Part shown: in pieces, positions 28,901 through 37,529 of the stretch
Position numbering within the stretch: the stretch's first letter is position 1
Layout: each line of letters begins with the position of its first letter
Source: Mucilaginibacter aquariorum
GTDB lineage: Bacteria > Bacteroidota > Bacteroidia > Sphingobacteriales > Sphingobacteriaceae
Assembly (NCBI RefSeq): GCF_024498135.1
Contig: NZ_JANHOH010000001.1
Coordinates: forward strand, 2,232,001 to 2,296,000
Direction of reading: 5' to 3'
DNA: 64,000 nucleotides
The notes under the pieces: model-generated
What the model was told of the DNA's origin: nothing
Databases searched by the model: none
Seen by the model: only the letters and a program-made list of their open reading frames with translations
Translations under genes and position numbers: made by a program

Positions 28901-31772
28901 TGATGATAAAATTCACTTAGCCGCCGGCCTTACCGGTGGCGGATACAGCTTTAATGGTACTGCCAAGATCATTACTAACAAAACGGCAACTATTACAGGC
29001 CCCTTCACCTTATCGGCATGGGTTAACGTTACTAACCCGGCCGGTGATAATAAAGTAGTTTCAAACGAGTTAGATTATGGTACGGGATATAAATTGGGAG
29101 TAAAAACCAATGTTATTGAAACCGAAACAAGAAGTACTAATTTAATAACAACAGTGGGTAACCTGGGCGATGGCGGAACAGTTACTACCGGCTGGCACTA
29201 TATACAAGGAACCTTTACCGGAACTACTTTTAAAAATTACCTGGACAGCGTTGCCGCAACTACAGTACTAACTAAAACAGCCCCCTCAATAACCCCTGTA
29301 GGAGGTAACGTTGTTGCTATAGGCATTGATCATCGTAGTGTAACAGATGAAAATTTTTATAACGGCTTAATGGATGAAGTGCGGATATCAAATGTTATAA
29401 AAAGCCCCAACTGGATAAAAGCAGAATACACCAACCAAACAGCCCCTCTTACTTTTACCGACTACAGCGCATCTGTTACAACAAATCATGCTACCGCTGC
29501 TGCTATCCCGGGGGCCTTAACTTATACCTGGACAGGTGCAACAACTACCGACGCGACAACTCCTGCCAACTGGACAAATACTACCGAGGCCATTATAGGC
29601 GATATACCTTCAAATGCCAATGCAAGTATTATAATTCCGGCCGGCCTTACAAGATATCCCGTATTATCTGTAGATGCTGCTTTTTATGGCCTCACCGTAG
29701 CCTCGGGTGCAAATATTGATTTGAACGGTAAAAAGCTCACCATTGGTTGTAATGTTTATAATAGCGGCCGTATAAATGCAGCAAGTGTAACAAATGCATC
29801 AACAATTGAATGGAACGGAACTTTTACCCCTCAACTTTATCAGGGCAACGCAACAGCGGGCACAGCCCAGTTTGGTAATATCACGGTTAACAATACGGCG
29901 TCATCCGGCCAGGTAAAAATAACCGGCGGCCCTGTAGACCTTTATAACACCTTAACCTTAACCAACGGCAGCTTAACGGTAGATAATGCCGGCAGCGGCG
30001 CCTTAACCCTCAAAAGCTCGGGCACCGTTACCGCCCGCGTGGCCGAAATAACCACCACCGCTAAAAGCATTACCGGCAACGTTACAGTAGAGCGCTGGTT
30101 TACCGGGGGGGCTGCGGCTAACAGGGGCTGGCGCTTAATGAGCTCGCCTGTAAATAATTCGGGAACAATACCGGTTACGGCCGCCGCTACCTATAATTTC
30201 GCAAGCCTTAAAACCAATATGTTTGTGGTAAGTCCGGGTGGGGCTACTAACGGATTTGATACCGGCACAGGCTATACGATATTACTTTACAATACACTTA
30301 CCAAACTTTTTACCTGGCCGACTTCCATCACCTCGTCATATAACGTAGGGTCGGGCTTTTATTATTACTTCAGGGGCAACAGAACCGATGCAGGTGGAAA
30401 TAAGCTCACACGCGTCGGTGGGATCTATGCTACTCCGGAAGCCAATGTGGTTGGTTTACAGGTGGGCGTGCTTAACCAGGGTAGTTTTAGTTACCCGTTG
30501 CTTATGAATGGCGGCGATAACTGGAACCAGCTTGGCAACCCCTATCCTTCAAGCATACTCCTGCCAAGCGGCACAGGCAGCGGCGCGGGTACTCCCTATA
30601 CCAATACAACCGGTTTTGTGTATACCTACCTGTCAACCGCCAATAGTGTTATGGTAGCCCCGTCGGCCATATCAATTGCCAGCGGGCAGGGCTTTTTTGT
30701 AAAAGCTACCGCGGCCGGCGCATCCGTAAACTTTACCGAAAGCTTAAAAACAACCGGCCAGCCATCGGTTTTGCTGTTAGGCCTGCCAGTGGGTACCCAC
30801 CCCCCAATTATAAGCCTTAAAATGGTACAGGATAGCGCCAATTATGATATCGCCCATATAAGATTCCTTGATACTTATAAGAAAGAGTATGACGAGATGG
30901 AAGACGCCGATGATTTTAACGGGGCCGGACAAACCGTATTTCTGAGTGCAATGACTGCCGATAACCACCAGGTAGCCTTGGCTTCCCAGCCACTCGAAAA
31001 ACAAAAAACATCCATATTTTTAAGCGTCAATGATAATACAAGCGGCTTATACACTATCAAAAAAACTGCTTTGAGCGGCATACCTCCCGCTTATGACGTG
31101 TGGCTGATGGACCATTTCAAAAAAGACTCGCTTGATATAAGGGCAAACGATACCTATAAATTTAACCTGGATAAATCTAACCCCCAAACATACGGCAGCA
31201 CCAGGTTTGAAATTGTGATCCGGAAAAAATCCCTGCCGCCATATCAGCTGATCTCGTTTAAAGGGACAAGGGCCGGTACGGATATACTGCTGAACTGGAG
31301 CACCTTAAACGAATACGATTACACTTCTTTCGAACTGCAAAAAAGCACAGATGGTATAACCTTTGATGCTGTAAAAAATATGCAGTCGAGCTCGCAGGGC
31401 TCTTATGCTTTTAAAGACATTTATACGAATAATAGCGCTGCAAATATTTATTACCGTTTAAAACAAGTTGATAGTAATGAGCAGATAACCTATTCGAACG
31501 TTATTATTGTTACTACCACCGGCAGCGGCACATTTAATATATTCCCTAACCCGGCAACTAACGCTATACAGTTTAAATTAGATCAACCTATAAAATCGCA
31601 GGTACGGTTAAGGATTTTCAATGCAATGGGTATTTTAATGAAAAATAGTACATTTACATCAACTACCGGACAGCAGGATATTTCATCATTAACCCCCGGT
31701 AGTTATACAGTTGAACTAACTGACCTTGCCAGTAAAAAAATAATACTTACCGGTAAGTTTATCAAAATTTAA
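25974..31772 (+). CDS. Giant T9SS-exported surface protein, paralogue B
   Basis: A 1932-residue modular protein. The start I favour is TTG at 25974, giving the signal peptide IYLHNLLLTAVLLLTTICAFAQ. Domains in order: an NHL-like propeller with repeats such as VAVDAAGNIYSLNN and AIYLDNADNFYIGD; Ig-like modules; a LamG domain (YSFNGSTQYVTT to GKIDDIAIYDRQL); a PKD-like domain; a DUF2341 domain (FKKQLTLKSSTLGI); a second LamG (GLMDEVRISNVIKSPNWIKAEY); the shared cassette; an FN3-like domain; and a type A sorting domain. The architecture suggests a carbohydrate-binding or adhesive surface protein. An upstream TTG at 25944 is an alternative start. Confidence 0.82.
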   Translation: MKIYLHNLLLTAVLLLTTICAFAQPTITYTSPGAYTVSTAITTLTPTTTGVTAYNYGPATTISVTSSGPSNIAVDAAGNFYVANYNNGTISKYNAAGTSLGNYGTGAPALSSPIAMVFDSFGNGYVVNSTGGTVYKYNSAGVYQSTILSGLSNPTGITIDASNNLYISTINDNFIRKYSTAGGAALLTITTNVSDPTGVAVDAAGNIYSLNNLTGNVTKYNAAGTYQSTVLTGFSGPWAIYLDNADNFYIGDSGSNRVRVYNKAGTLLKNLTVSDPEGVAVDSKGNIFAASYFTNAVYKFTPTGGYFINADLPAGLSFNVANGQISGTPTATSPTTTYTVTAWNATVSAAATVSIGVGPAVTTPAAICGAGTVPTMTASGGSPSGGTYNWYTAATGGTLVNTTATYAPALALTTTFYVDYTVSSTSSPRTAVTATVNPVVSSPLSGAILSYIFSGDASDISGNLNTGTLQASPTATTDRFGTANSAYSFNGSTQYVTTTKQYVNPTAYSISLWFNTTVAGGKLIGFGNQQTGQSGQYDRHIYMNNSGQLYFGLYNGAVQTINTTRAYNDGLWHHVVVTVGAAGSIMYVDNALQAQNAAITTGQAFTGYWRIGYDNVNGWTSQPTNYFFTGKIDDIAIYDRQLTAAEVITTNNVNIIGNATPVCAGSPITLTTPAIPGATYSWVDIANPANTSTTNPATFTSASTGGYTLTVVASGCTSTATISPVVNALPTATFTAPSYVDVNTNATFTYTGSGAVSYAWSFDGGTPTPTGLTGSGPYTVNWSTSGLKTITLTVTNANGCQATFTQKVAVSAASFSGYAFKKQLTLKSSTLGITQDQTNFPALVYIQDNSLIITNTCSNKVQYPTGNYNGSAGTNYDFAFLDPTSSTELNYQVESYNQTTGTLLVWVKIPTLYAATNNTLSFYFGSLTPAHSATFYSNTWPSDYLAVYHFNESPTSTVLDATNNHVDGVATNVTAADDKIHLAAGLTGGGYSFNGTAKIITNKTATITGPFTLSAWVNVTNPAGDNKVVSNELDYGTGYKLGVKTNVIETETRSTNLITTVGNLGDGGTVTTGWHYIQGTFTGTTFKNYLDSVAATTVLTKTAPSITPVGGNVVAIGIDHRSVTDENFYNGLMDEVRISNVIKSPNWIKAEYTNQTAPLTFTDYSASVTTNHATAAAIPGALTYTWTGATTTDATTPANWTNTTEAIIGDIPSNANASIIIPAGLTRYPVLSVDAAFYGLTVASGANIDLNGKKLTIGCNVYNSGRINAASVTNASTIEWNGTFTPQLYQGNATAGTAQFGNITVNNTASSGQVKITGGPVDLYNTLTLTNGSLTVDNAGSGALTLKSSGTVTARVAEITTTAKSITGNVTVERWFTGGAAANRGWRLMSSPVNNSGTIPVTAAATYNFASLKTNMFVVSPGGATNGFDTGTGYTILLYNTLTKLFTWPTSITSSYNVGSGFYYYFRGNRTDAGGNKLTRVGGIYATPEANVVGLQVGVLNQGSFSYPLLMNGGDNWNQLGNPYPSSILLPSGTGSGAGTPYTNTTGFVYTYLSTANSVMVAPSAISIASGQGFFVKATAAGASVNFTESLKTTGQPSVLLLGLPVGTHPPIISLKMVQDSANYDIAHIRFLDTYKKEYDEMEDADDFNGAGQTVFLSAMTADNHQVALASQPLEKQKTSIFLSVNDNTSGLYTIKKTALSGIPPAYDVWLMDHFKKDSLDIRANDTYKFNLDKSNPQTYGSTRFEIVIRKKSLPPYQLISFKGTRAGTDILLNWSTLNEYDYTSFELQKSTDGITFDAVKNMQSSSQGSYAFKDIYTNNSAANIYYRLKQVDSNEQITYSNVIIVTTTGSGTFNIFPNPATNAIQFKLDQPIKSQVRLRIFNAMGILMKNSTFTSTTGQQDISSLTPGSYTVELTDLASKKIILTGKFIKI
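30119..31611 (+). repeat. Shared C-terminal cassette, copy 2
   Basis: Second copy of the cassette at 23984-25479. Block A is 30119-30750, including one extra Asp codon in GGDNWNQ; block B is 31110-31611. The domains upstream of it are quite different from those of paralogue A, so the cassette behaves as a common export or anchoring module. Confidence 0.9.
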
Positions 31773-31775
31773 GAT

Positions 31776-32006
31776 ATGTGGACAAGACGCCTTTTAGTTA
31801 ATATTCTATTTTTTATACTTAGCACAGTTACAGCCTTTGCGAGTGACCCCGACCCTAATCCCTGCTCTGATGACCCAAGTAACCCCGATTATAACCCTAA
31901 TGGGTGCTATTTACCGCTCGATACCTGGGTATATGTTTTAGTTATTGCTGCCGTTATATTTGGCGCTTATAAATTACATCAAAAACAAAAGGCGCTTACC
32001 GTATAG
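31776..32006 (+). CDS. Small exported protein with PID-CTERM-like membrane tail
   Basis: A 76-residue protein only 3 bp downstream of the giant surface-protein gene. It has a signal peptide (LLVNILFFILSTVTAFAS), a short Asp/Pro/Asn-rich linker with two cysteines (DPNPCSDDPSN...GC), then PLDTWVYVLVIAAVIFGAY and a basic tail. The order P-[LI]-D, hydrophobic helix, basic end resembles the PID-CTERM class of short Bacteroidota sorting tails. Similar small genes often accompany T9SS surface proteins (recalled, not checked). Its role may be membrane retention or assistance to its neighbour; a strong terminator follows. Confidence 0.6.
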   Translation: MWTRRLLVNILFFILSTVTAFASDPDPNPCSDDPSNPDYNPNGCYLPLDTWVYVLVIAAVIFGAYKLHQKQKALTV

Positions 32007-32028
32007 TTTTCATACTTACATGTTAAAC

Positions 32029-32060
32029 AAAAAAGGGATGCAAATTGCATCCCTTTTTTA
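32029..32060. terminator. Bidirectional intrinsic terminator
   Basis: AAAAAAGGGATGCAA and TTGCATCCCTTTTTT form a near-perfect hairpin with A and T tails. It lies between the small exported protein gene and the convergent DUF4136 gene. Confidence 0.88.
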
Positions 32061-32077
32061 CTACCTATTATGATATT

Positions 32078-32698
32078 TTATGATTTCCTAACCGGTGTTA
32101 ATTGTAACTGGTTAATTATACCCTCAACCACTTTAGGAATATCCCGCATAGTTTGTTTAGGGTTATGTAATTCGCCAACACCATAACCGCGCCATACCAC
32201 CTGTTGGGTTCTGCTATCTATCAGGTCAATAATAATTGTACCTTCTTTATAATGCACCCTTTGCCCATAGGTTGGTGGTCCCCAGGCACCCCATGGGCCG
32301 CCCCAGCCCCAACCGTAACCATATCCCCAAGGGCGATACCAGCCACCATAGCCCCAGCCGCCATAAAAGCCGCCGTAATAAGGTGAATAAAATTCTGTTT
32401 TAGTTCCACGCCCGGTTACCGTTGCATAACGCACCAGCAAATCGGGGTTTTGCTGCTCAAGGGTAAGCCCCTTGTTAATTAAAGCTTGTTTTGTTGCCTC
32501 CTGTAATTTGCCGTTACCAATCTCATCAAGCGGGCGCCATTGTTTGTTAGGGTTTCTTTGCTGGGCAGCCCAGGCAAATGTGCGATACGCACTTAAGTTG
32601 GTTTTATTTGCTGCTGCTGTGTAGTAATTGTAGCTGCTGCAAGCCGACAGTATCGATACAACCGCTACCGCCAGCATTAAATAGATGTTTTTTTTCAT
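32078..32698 (-). CDS. DUF4136 lipoprotein with Gly/Tyr/Trp-rich insert
   Basis: A 206-residue predicted lipoprotein: signal peptide LMLAVAVVSILSAC with lipidated Cys20, then the DUF4136 pattern TNLSAYRTFAWAAQQ and an end section GTIIIDLIDSRTQQVVWRGYGVGEL. A low-complexity insert rich in Gly, Tyr, Trp and Pro (roughly residues 108-142) sits in the middle, a common decoration of this family. DUF4136 proteins are envelope lipoproteins of unknown function. Monocistronic, with its own terminator. Confidence 0.87.
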   Translation of the reverse strand: MKKNIYLMLAVAVVSILSACSSYNYYTAAANKTNLSAYRTFAWAAQQRNPNKQWRPLDEIGNGKLQEATKQALINKGLTLEQQNPDLLVRYATVTGRGTKTEFYSPYYGGFYGGWGYGGWYRPWGYGYGWGWGGPWGAWGPPTYGQRVHYKEGTIIIDLIDSRTQQVVWRGYGVGELHNPKQTMRDIPKVVEGIINQLQLTPVRKS

Positions 32699-32870
32699 CG
32701 CCTCACCATATTATTTATATGTCTTAGACTTATTAGTATGCAAAGGTTTAATCGCTTTTACAGTAAATCAAAAATAAAAAAAACAACCATATTTAGTGCA
32801 CCCAAAAGCAAGTGATTATCAGTCAAAAACATCCCATTTTAGGCCTAAAACTGGGCGAAAAAAGGCATTT

Positions 32871-34520
32871 TTAGGTCAAATATTTACCTACAATTGGCAT
32901 ACGCCTGCCCATACCAAACGCTTTTGGCGATACCCGCAATATTGGCGGGGTTTGGTAGCGCTTATGCTCGGCCAAGTTAACCAACCGGAGTACCTTACGT
33001 ACAACCTCGTCAGCAAAACCCTGCTTAATTATTTCTGCCGATGAACAGCGATGTTCTATATATTGCACTAATATAGCATCCAATGTATCATATTCAGGCA
33101 GCGAGTCGGTATCCTTTTGATCGGGCCTTAACTCAGCAGATGGTGGCTTAACAATGGTATTCTCCGGTATTATCTCGCGATCGCGGTTTATATACCGGGC
33201 TAATTGAAATACCTGTGTTTTAAATACATCGCCAATAACAGAGATACCACCGCACATATCGCCGTAAAGCGTTCCATAACCTACCGCAGCTTCGCTTTTG
33301 TTTGATGTATTAAGCAAGATGTAGCCAAATTTGTTGCACATAGCCATAAGCAATACTGCCCTGCTACGCGATTGTATATTTTCTTCCGCGATATTAAAAG
33401 GTAAATTTGCAAACTGCGGGTGTAATGCACTTTCAAAAGCATCAGTTATTTTTTCGATAGCAACAGTTTCAGACTTGCACCCCAGATTTTTCACCAGATC
33501 TTCGGCATCCTTAAGGGAGTGATCGCTGGAGAATTTTGAAGGCAGCAATACAGCCATTACATTCTCAGGCCCAAGCGCTTCGCCCGCCAATGCGCATACA
33601 ACGGCAGAATCTATCCCACCTGATAATCCTAATATGGCCTGCTTAAATCCTGATTTGTAAAAGTAATCTCGTATGCCTAATATCAACCCATGGTAAATTT
33701 GTTCAATATCGCTCTCACGTTTAACTATCAAAGTTGTTGGATGTTCAAATGTAATACCGCCATTATCGGTTAAGGTATAGTAAGCGGTATGCTCTGTAAA
33801 ATACGGCATCTCATCAGCAAGGGTACCGGTATTATCAAACACTAAAGATCCACCGTCAAATATCAGTTCGGTTTGTGCACCAACGTGGTTCACATATAAA
33901 AGTGGCAAATTATATCTGCGGGCATTATCGCTCAAAATGGCAATACGCTCTTCATCGTGGTTATAAGCAAACGGCGATGCCGCGATATTGATCATCACAT
34001 CGGGGTTTTGCTTTATAAGTGTATCCATTGGGCGTGTAACATATAGCGGATTCTCAATGGTATTCCATAAATCTTCGCATATAGTTAATGCTATACGTTT
34101 GCCTTTAAAATCAATACAGTTAAACTGTGTAGAGGGCTCAAAGTAGCGGTACTCGTCAAAAATGTCGTAGTTAGGTAAAAGCGCTTTGTTCACAACAGCC
34201 TTTACTTCACCATTCTCAATAAAATAAGCAGAGTTATTAAGATCCTTCCCTTCGGGATTATTATTTGGTGTTGGCAAGCCAATGACGCAGGCAATATCAA
34301 TACACTCAGCGGCTATTTTTTTAGCGGCCGCATCGCACAGGCTAATAAACTCGTTAAATTCCAAAAAATCACGGGCAGGATATCCGCAAACACACAGCTC
34401 GGCAAAAACAACCAGATCGGCCCCGTTTTGCTTTGCTTCGCGGATGCTGGTTATAATTTTATTGGTATTAGATTCGAAGTTACCGATGTGATAATTAAGC
34501 TGGGCTAATGCTATCTTCAT
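32871..34520 (-). CDS. nadE: Glutamine-dependent NAD+ synthetase
   Basis: A 549-residue bifunctional enzyme for the last step of NAD synthesis, amidating nicotinate adenine dinucleotide with ammonia from glutamine. The N-terminal CN-hydrolase domain shows the Glu-Lys-Cys triad in VFAELCVCGYP, NKALLPNYDIFDE and LTICEDLW. The C-terminal synthetase domain has the ATP loop LGLSGGIDSAVVCALA and SNKSEAAVGYGTLYGD. The ending MGRRMPIVGKYLT is typical. It diverges from gldB with 67 bp between the start codons. Confidence 0.95.
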   Translation of the reverse strand: MKIALAQLNYHIGNFESNTNKIITSIREAKQNGADLVVFAELCVCGYPARDFLEFNEFISLCDAAAKKIAAECIDIACVIGLPTPNNNPEGKDLNNSAYFIENGEVKAVVNKALLPNYDIFDEYRYFEPSTQFNCIDFKGKRIALTICEDLWNTIENPLYVTRPMDTLIKQNPDVMINIAASPFAYNHDEERIAILSDNARRYNLPLLYVNHVGAQTELIFDGGSLVFDNTGTLADEMPYFTEHTAYYTLTDNGGITFEHPTTLIVKRESDIEQIYHGLILGIRDYFYKSGFKQAILGLSGGIDSAVVCALAGEALGPENVMAVLLPSKFSSDHSLKDAEDLVKNLGCKSETVAIEKITDAFESALHPQFANLPFNIAEENIQSRSRAVLLMAMCNKFGYILLNTSNKSEAAVGYGTLYGDMCGGISVIGDVFKTQVFQLARYINRDREIIPENTIVKPPSAELRPDQKDTDSLPEYDTLDAILVQYIEHRCSSAEIIKQGFADEVVRKVLRLVNLAEHKRYQTPPILRVSPKAFGMGRRMPIVGKYLT

Positions 34521-34587
34521 ACGTTTACAATTGTGGCACTTACGCCTTAATGCAAATAAAAAAATTATTTTTGCTAAAACGCTATTT

Positions 34588-35637
34588 ATGATGTCTTATT
34601 CATGTAAAACAACACTTATTTACTTAAGTTTTTTACTATGCCTTGTATTTACTGCCTGCAACCGCAATAAAAAGGTTGATGTAAGCAATATACCTGTTGA
34701 TGTTAAAATTGAACGCTTCGACCAGGATTTTGACCTGTTGCGTACAAAACCACTTACACCGCAAATTGCTGTAATGCAAAACAAATATGGTGTGTTTTAC
34801 CAGGACTTTATTGAACGCATAATAAAGATAGGTAGTACTGCCGATACCAATTATTATAAAAACCTGCATGATGTGTTTGCCGGGAAAGCTTATACGGATT
34901 TAAAACATGATGTGGATGCCGTTTATCCCAACACCGATAAACAGGATGCTGAGCTAACAGATGCTTTTCGCCGGATAAAATATTATTACCCGCAAAAAAA
35001 GCTACCAAAGGTTTATGCCTACATTTCGGGCTTTCAGGCACAAACTTCTATTGGCGATGGCTACTTTGCCATAGGTCTCGATCTTTTTTTGGGTGCCGAT
35101 TCACGCTTTTATCCGGCGCTAATAGAAAGCTTTCCTCATTATATATCGCGGCGGTTTACACCGGATAACATCACCCCACGTGTTATGGAAGGCATTGCCC
35201 GTGAAGACATGTTTCCGGAAAATGATCAGGACAATTCGTTATTATCAAAAATGATATACAATGGTAAGATTTTATACTTTATGGATAAGACGATGCCTGA
35301 TGTACCCGATTCTACTAAAATTGGCTATACCGCGCAGCAAATAAAATGGTGCGAAAATTTCAAGGCAAACATTTGGGGATATTTTTTAGAGGAAAATCTT
35401 TTGTATGAAACCGATTTCCAAAAGATTCAAAAGTACCTGAACGAGGCGCCATTTACCCCCGGCCTTGGTGACAAAAACGATTCGGCCCCAAAACTGGCGG
35501 TATGGACAGGCTGGCAAATTGTTAAGCAATACATGGATAAACACCCCAATGTTACGCTGCCCCAATTAATGGCTGACCGCGATGCTCAGAAGATATTGAA
35601 TGAATCTAAGTATAGGCCTAAGAATACTAATGAGTAG
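34588..35637 (+). CDS. gldB: Gliding motility lipoprotein GldB
   Basis: A 349-residue lipoprotein with signal peptide LIYLSFLLCLVFTAC followed by NRNKKVDVSNIPVDVKIERFDQDF, the start of GldB proteins. Later family landmarks are IERFDQDFDLLRT, YAYISGFQ, GLDLFLGADS and PRVMEGIAREDMF. GldB is needed for gliding in Flavobacterium and is linked to T9SS function, which fits the T9SS cargo nearby. I start at one of two adjacent ATGs (34588/34591); the longer frame from 34531 overlaps the divergent promoter region. Whether this species glides cannot be told. Confidence 0.88.
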   Translation: MMSYSCKTTLIYLSFLLCLVFTACNRNKKVDVSNIPVDVKIERFDQDFDLLRTKPLTPQIAVMQNKYGVFYQDFIERIIKIGSTADTNYYKNLHDVFAGKAYTDLKHDVDAVYPNTDKQDAELTDAFRRIKYYYPQKKLPKVYAYISGFQAQTSIGDGYFAIGLDLFLGADSRFYPALIESFPHYISRRFTPDNITPRVMEGIAREDMFPENDQDNSLLSKMIYNGKILYFMDKTMPDVPDSTKIGYTAQQIKWCENFKANIWGYFLEENLLYETDFQKIQKYLNEAPFTPGLGDKNDSAPKLAVWTGWQIVKQYMDKHPNVTLPQLMADRDAQKILNESKYRPKNTNE

Positions 35638-35696
35638 AAACGCGATACTTCGTGTTCGATTGCAATAAGTGTAGACGCGAAGTATCGCGTCTCTAC
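35634..35696. repeat. Dispersed-type inverted repeat (GACGCGAAGTATCGCGTC core)
   Basis: GTAGAAACGCGATACTTCGTG at the left and the matching AGACGCGAAGTATCGCGTCTC at the right form an imperfect inverted pair of about 20 bp; the right arm is itself palindromic. It overlaps the end of gldB. Elements with this core recur in Bacteroidota genomes as I recall; copy number here is not known. Confidence 0.5.
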
Positions 35697-35714
35697 AAAA
35701 AAATAAAATCCACA

Positions 35715-35748
35715 AAAAAAAGCGCCACCGAACCGGTAGCGCTTTTTC
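35715..35748. terminator. Bidirectional intrinsic terminator
   Basis: AAAAGCGCCACC and GGTAGCGCTTTT pair (one G-T) around a short loop, with A-tract and T-tract on either side. It separates the convergent gldB and small membrane protein genes. Confidence 0.8.
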
Positions 35749-35768
35749 ATTTATATAGTTTTATGAAT

Positions 35769-35957
35769 TTACTTTAGTATAGCAAAAACTGCTTTTAAAG
35801 TAACAATTACGCCTATTACTAAAATGATGTTAGCCGCTGCAGATGCATATTTAAAATCTGCAAAGCGTAAGTACACGCCTACAATACCTATAATAACAGC
35901 AATGGTTAATAAAATATAGTGTCCCTCTGCGTTAGCTTTTTGCGTTGATGATTCCAT
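35769..35957 (-). CDS. Small two-helix membrane protein
   Basis: A 62-residue protein with two hydrophobic helices, YILLTIAVIIGIVGVYLRF and NIILVIGVIVTLKAVFAIL, separated by FADFKYASAAA. The short N-terminus is polar (ESSTQKANAEGH). It resembles small conserved inner-membrane proteins of Sphingobacteriaceae without known function. It is downstream of the epimerase gene on the same strand by about 57 bp, so it may be co-transcribed. Confidence 0.6.
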   Translation of the reverse strand: MESSTQKANAEGHYILLTIAVIIGIVGVYLRFADFKYASAAANIILVIGVIVTLKAVFAILK

Positions 35958-36014
35958 TTTACTTTTTTATTTGCGACAAAAATATAAATGTTTACCGAAA
36001 ATGCTATAATGTTT

Positions 36015-37028
36015 TTATGAATTAATCGCCTTTTCTTTCTTGCTCCAGCCTTGCGGCAGGTTCTCTTCAATCTCAATGTTCTCAAACTCGGCGCTGGCCC
36101 TTGAGCCAACTACTTTTGCCCAGGCAGCCATTTTGGCTATACCCTCTTCCAAACTTACGTTTTTGCTGTTACCAAATACGCCAGCTGCTTTAGAGTGGTC
36201 GCTATGCGCGTGCATAACTTCTTTACGGGCTTCCAGGTGGGTAACTTTTGGCTGTACGCCCAACTCTTTGGCAACAACCTGTACCAATTCGTTAACTGTA
36301 TACGGCCTATCGGCACCAACATTAAATACCTCGTTATAGGCTGCCGGTACATTTACGCAATTAGCAATATGCGGGGCAACATCATCAATGTAACTGAATG
36401 CGCGGGTTTGTTCGCCATCGCCAAAAATGGTCATCGGTTTTTCCTGCATTATCTGGTTCATAAAAATGCCAATAACATTGCGGTATTTATCGCCAATGTT
36501 TTGATTTTCGCCATAAACATTATGCGGCCTAAAGATCACAGAATTTAACCCAAACATGTGTTTAGCCGCTTTCAGATCCATCTCTACAGCATATTTTGCA
36601 ACGCCATATGGGTCTTCGGGCTGTGGCACCATGCTTTCCAGCATAGGCAACTGGCCAGCACCATATACAGCTATAGAAGAAGTAAACACAAAACATTTAA
36701 CCTTGTAAAGGATAGCCAGGTTAATTAAATTCACTGACCCTATAAGGTTGTTATTGTAATTAAACCTGCGGATAAAGTGCGACAACCCCTCGGCAGCATA
36801 TGCCGCCAGGTGGTATACATAATCAAACTTATGCTCTGCAAATAATTTTTCTAATAGCTCAACATCATTAATTGAACCTAAGATAAATTCAACACCTTCG
36901 GGCACATGGTCTTCAAAGCCACCGCTCAGGTCATCTAATACAATAACCTTATGCCCAAGGTTTAAACAATGTTTTGCTACATGCGAGCCTATAAAGCCGG
37001 CGCCGCCGGTTACTAATGATGTTATCAT
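36015..37028 (-). CDS. NAD-dependent nucleotide-sugar epimerase/dehydratase
   Basis: A 337-residue extended SDR enzyme similar to UDP-glucose 4-epimerase. The NAD motif is VTGGAGFIGSHVAKHCL, followed by YHLAAYAAEGLS. The catalytic Ser lies in FVFTSSIAVYG and the Tyr-Lys pair in DPYGVAKYAVE. RPHNVYGENQN and FGDGEQTRAFSYIDDVAPHI are typical substrate-side motifs. The exact sugar is uncertain; GalE-like conversion is the simplest reading. No polysaccharide cluster surrounds it, so it likely serves general envelope sugar supply. Confidence 0.85.
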   Translation of the reverse strand: MITSLVTGGAGFIGSHVAKHCLNLGHKVIVLDDLSGGFEDHVPEGVEFILGSINDVELLEKLFAEHKFDYVYHLAAYAAEGLSHFIRRFNYNNNLIGSVNLINLAILYKVKCFVFTSSIAVYGAGQLPMLESMVPQPEDPYGVAKYAVEMDLKAAKHMFGLNSVIFRPHNVYGENQNIGDKYRNVIGIFMNQIMQEKPMTIFGDGEQTRAFSYIDDVAPHIANCVNVPAAYNEVFNVGADRPYTVNELVQVVAKELGVQPKVTHLEARKEVMHAHSDHSKAAGVFGNSKNVSLEEGIAKMAAWAKVVGSRASAEFENIEIEENLPQGWSKKEKAINS

Positions 37029-37529
37029 GATTTGTATAAGTAATTTTGTTTAGTTTAAATTATTCTGCGCACAATACTTTTTATCAAATATCTCAATTAG
37101 TATCAATATGTATTTAAACGCTATTTAACACTTTGAGGTTGCGCATTGCCGACACTGTTTACAAAAACCAGGCCGCATGTGGGATCCATTGCTCCATCCA
37201 TCGCCATTAATTACATTCTGCCCCAGTTTAAAATCTATTCCAGGTCATCTCCGTTGCATTTTTACCGGTAATACAGTTATAAATGCTCTATCCTTGCCCA
37301 AAACTGGAATGCATATAAGGCACATTATTTTTTTTCAAAACCATAAATTTTAGGGGTAACCGCTTATTATCCATCATAATGCGGTGAAGCATACGCACTA
37401 TGTGTTGAGTTAATTCCCCAGCTACTTTGTGGCGGATAAACCAGCAGCTACCAACAATAGCCGCTGTGGCTAACCATTCCAGACGGAAAAAATCTTTTTA
37501 GGAGCGTTAATTTTTTTACCTTGCTTTAT
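37029..37529. other. Intergenic region, about 500 bp
   Basis: No gene was recognised. On the minus strand a frame without a start codon is open from 37497 to 37288 and would read FRLEWLATAAIVGSCWFI... to a stop. It could be a decayed gene end or chance. The rest is AT-rich without clear hairpins. Confidence 0.4.
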
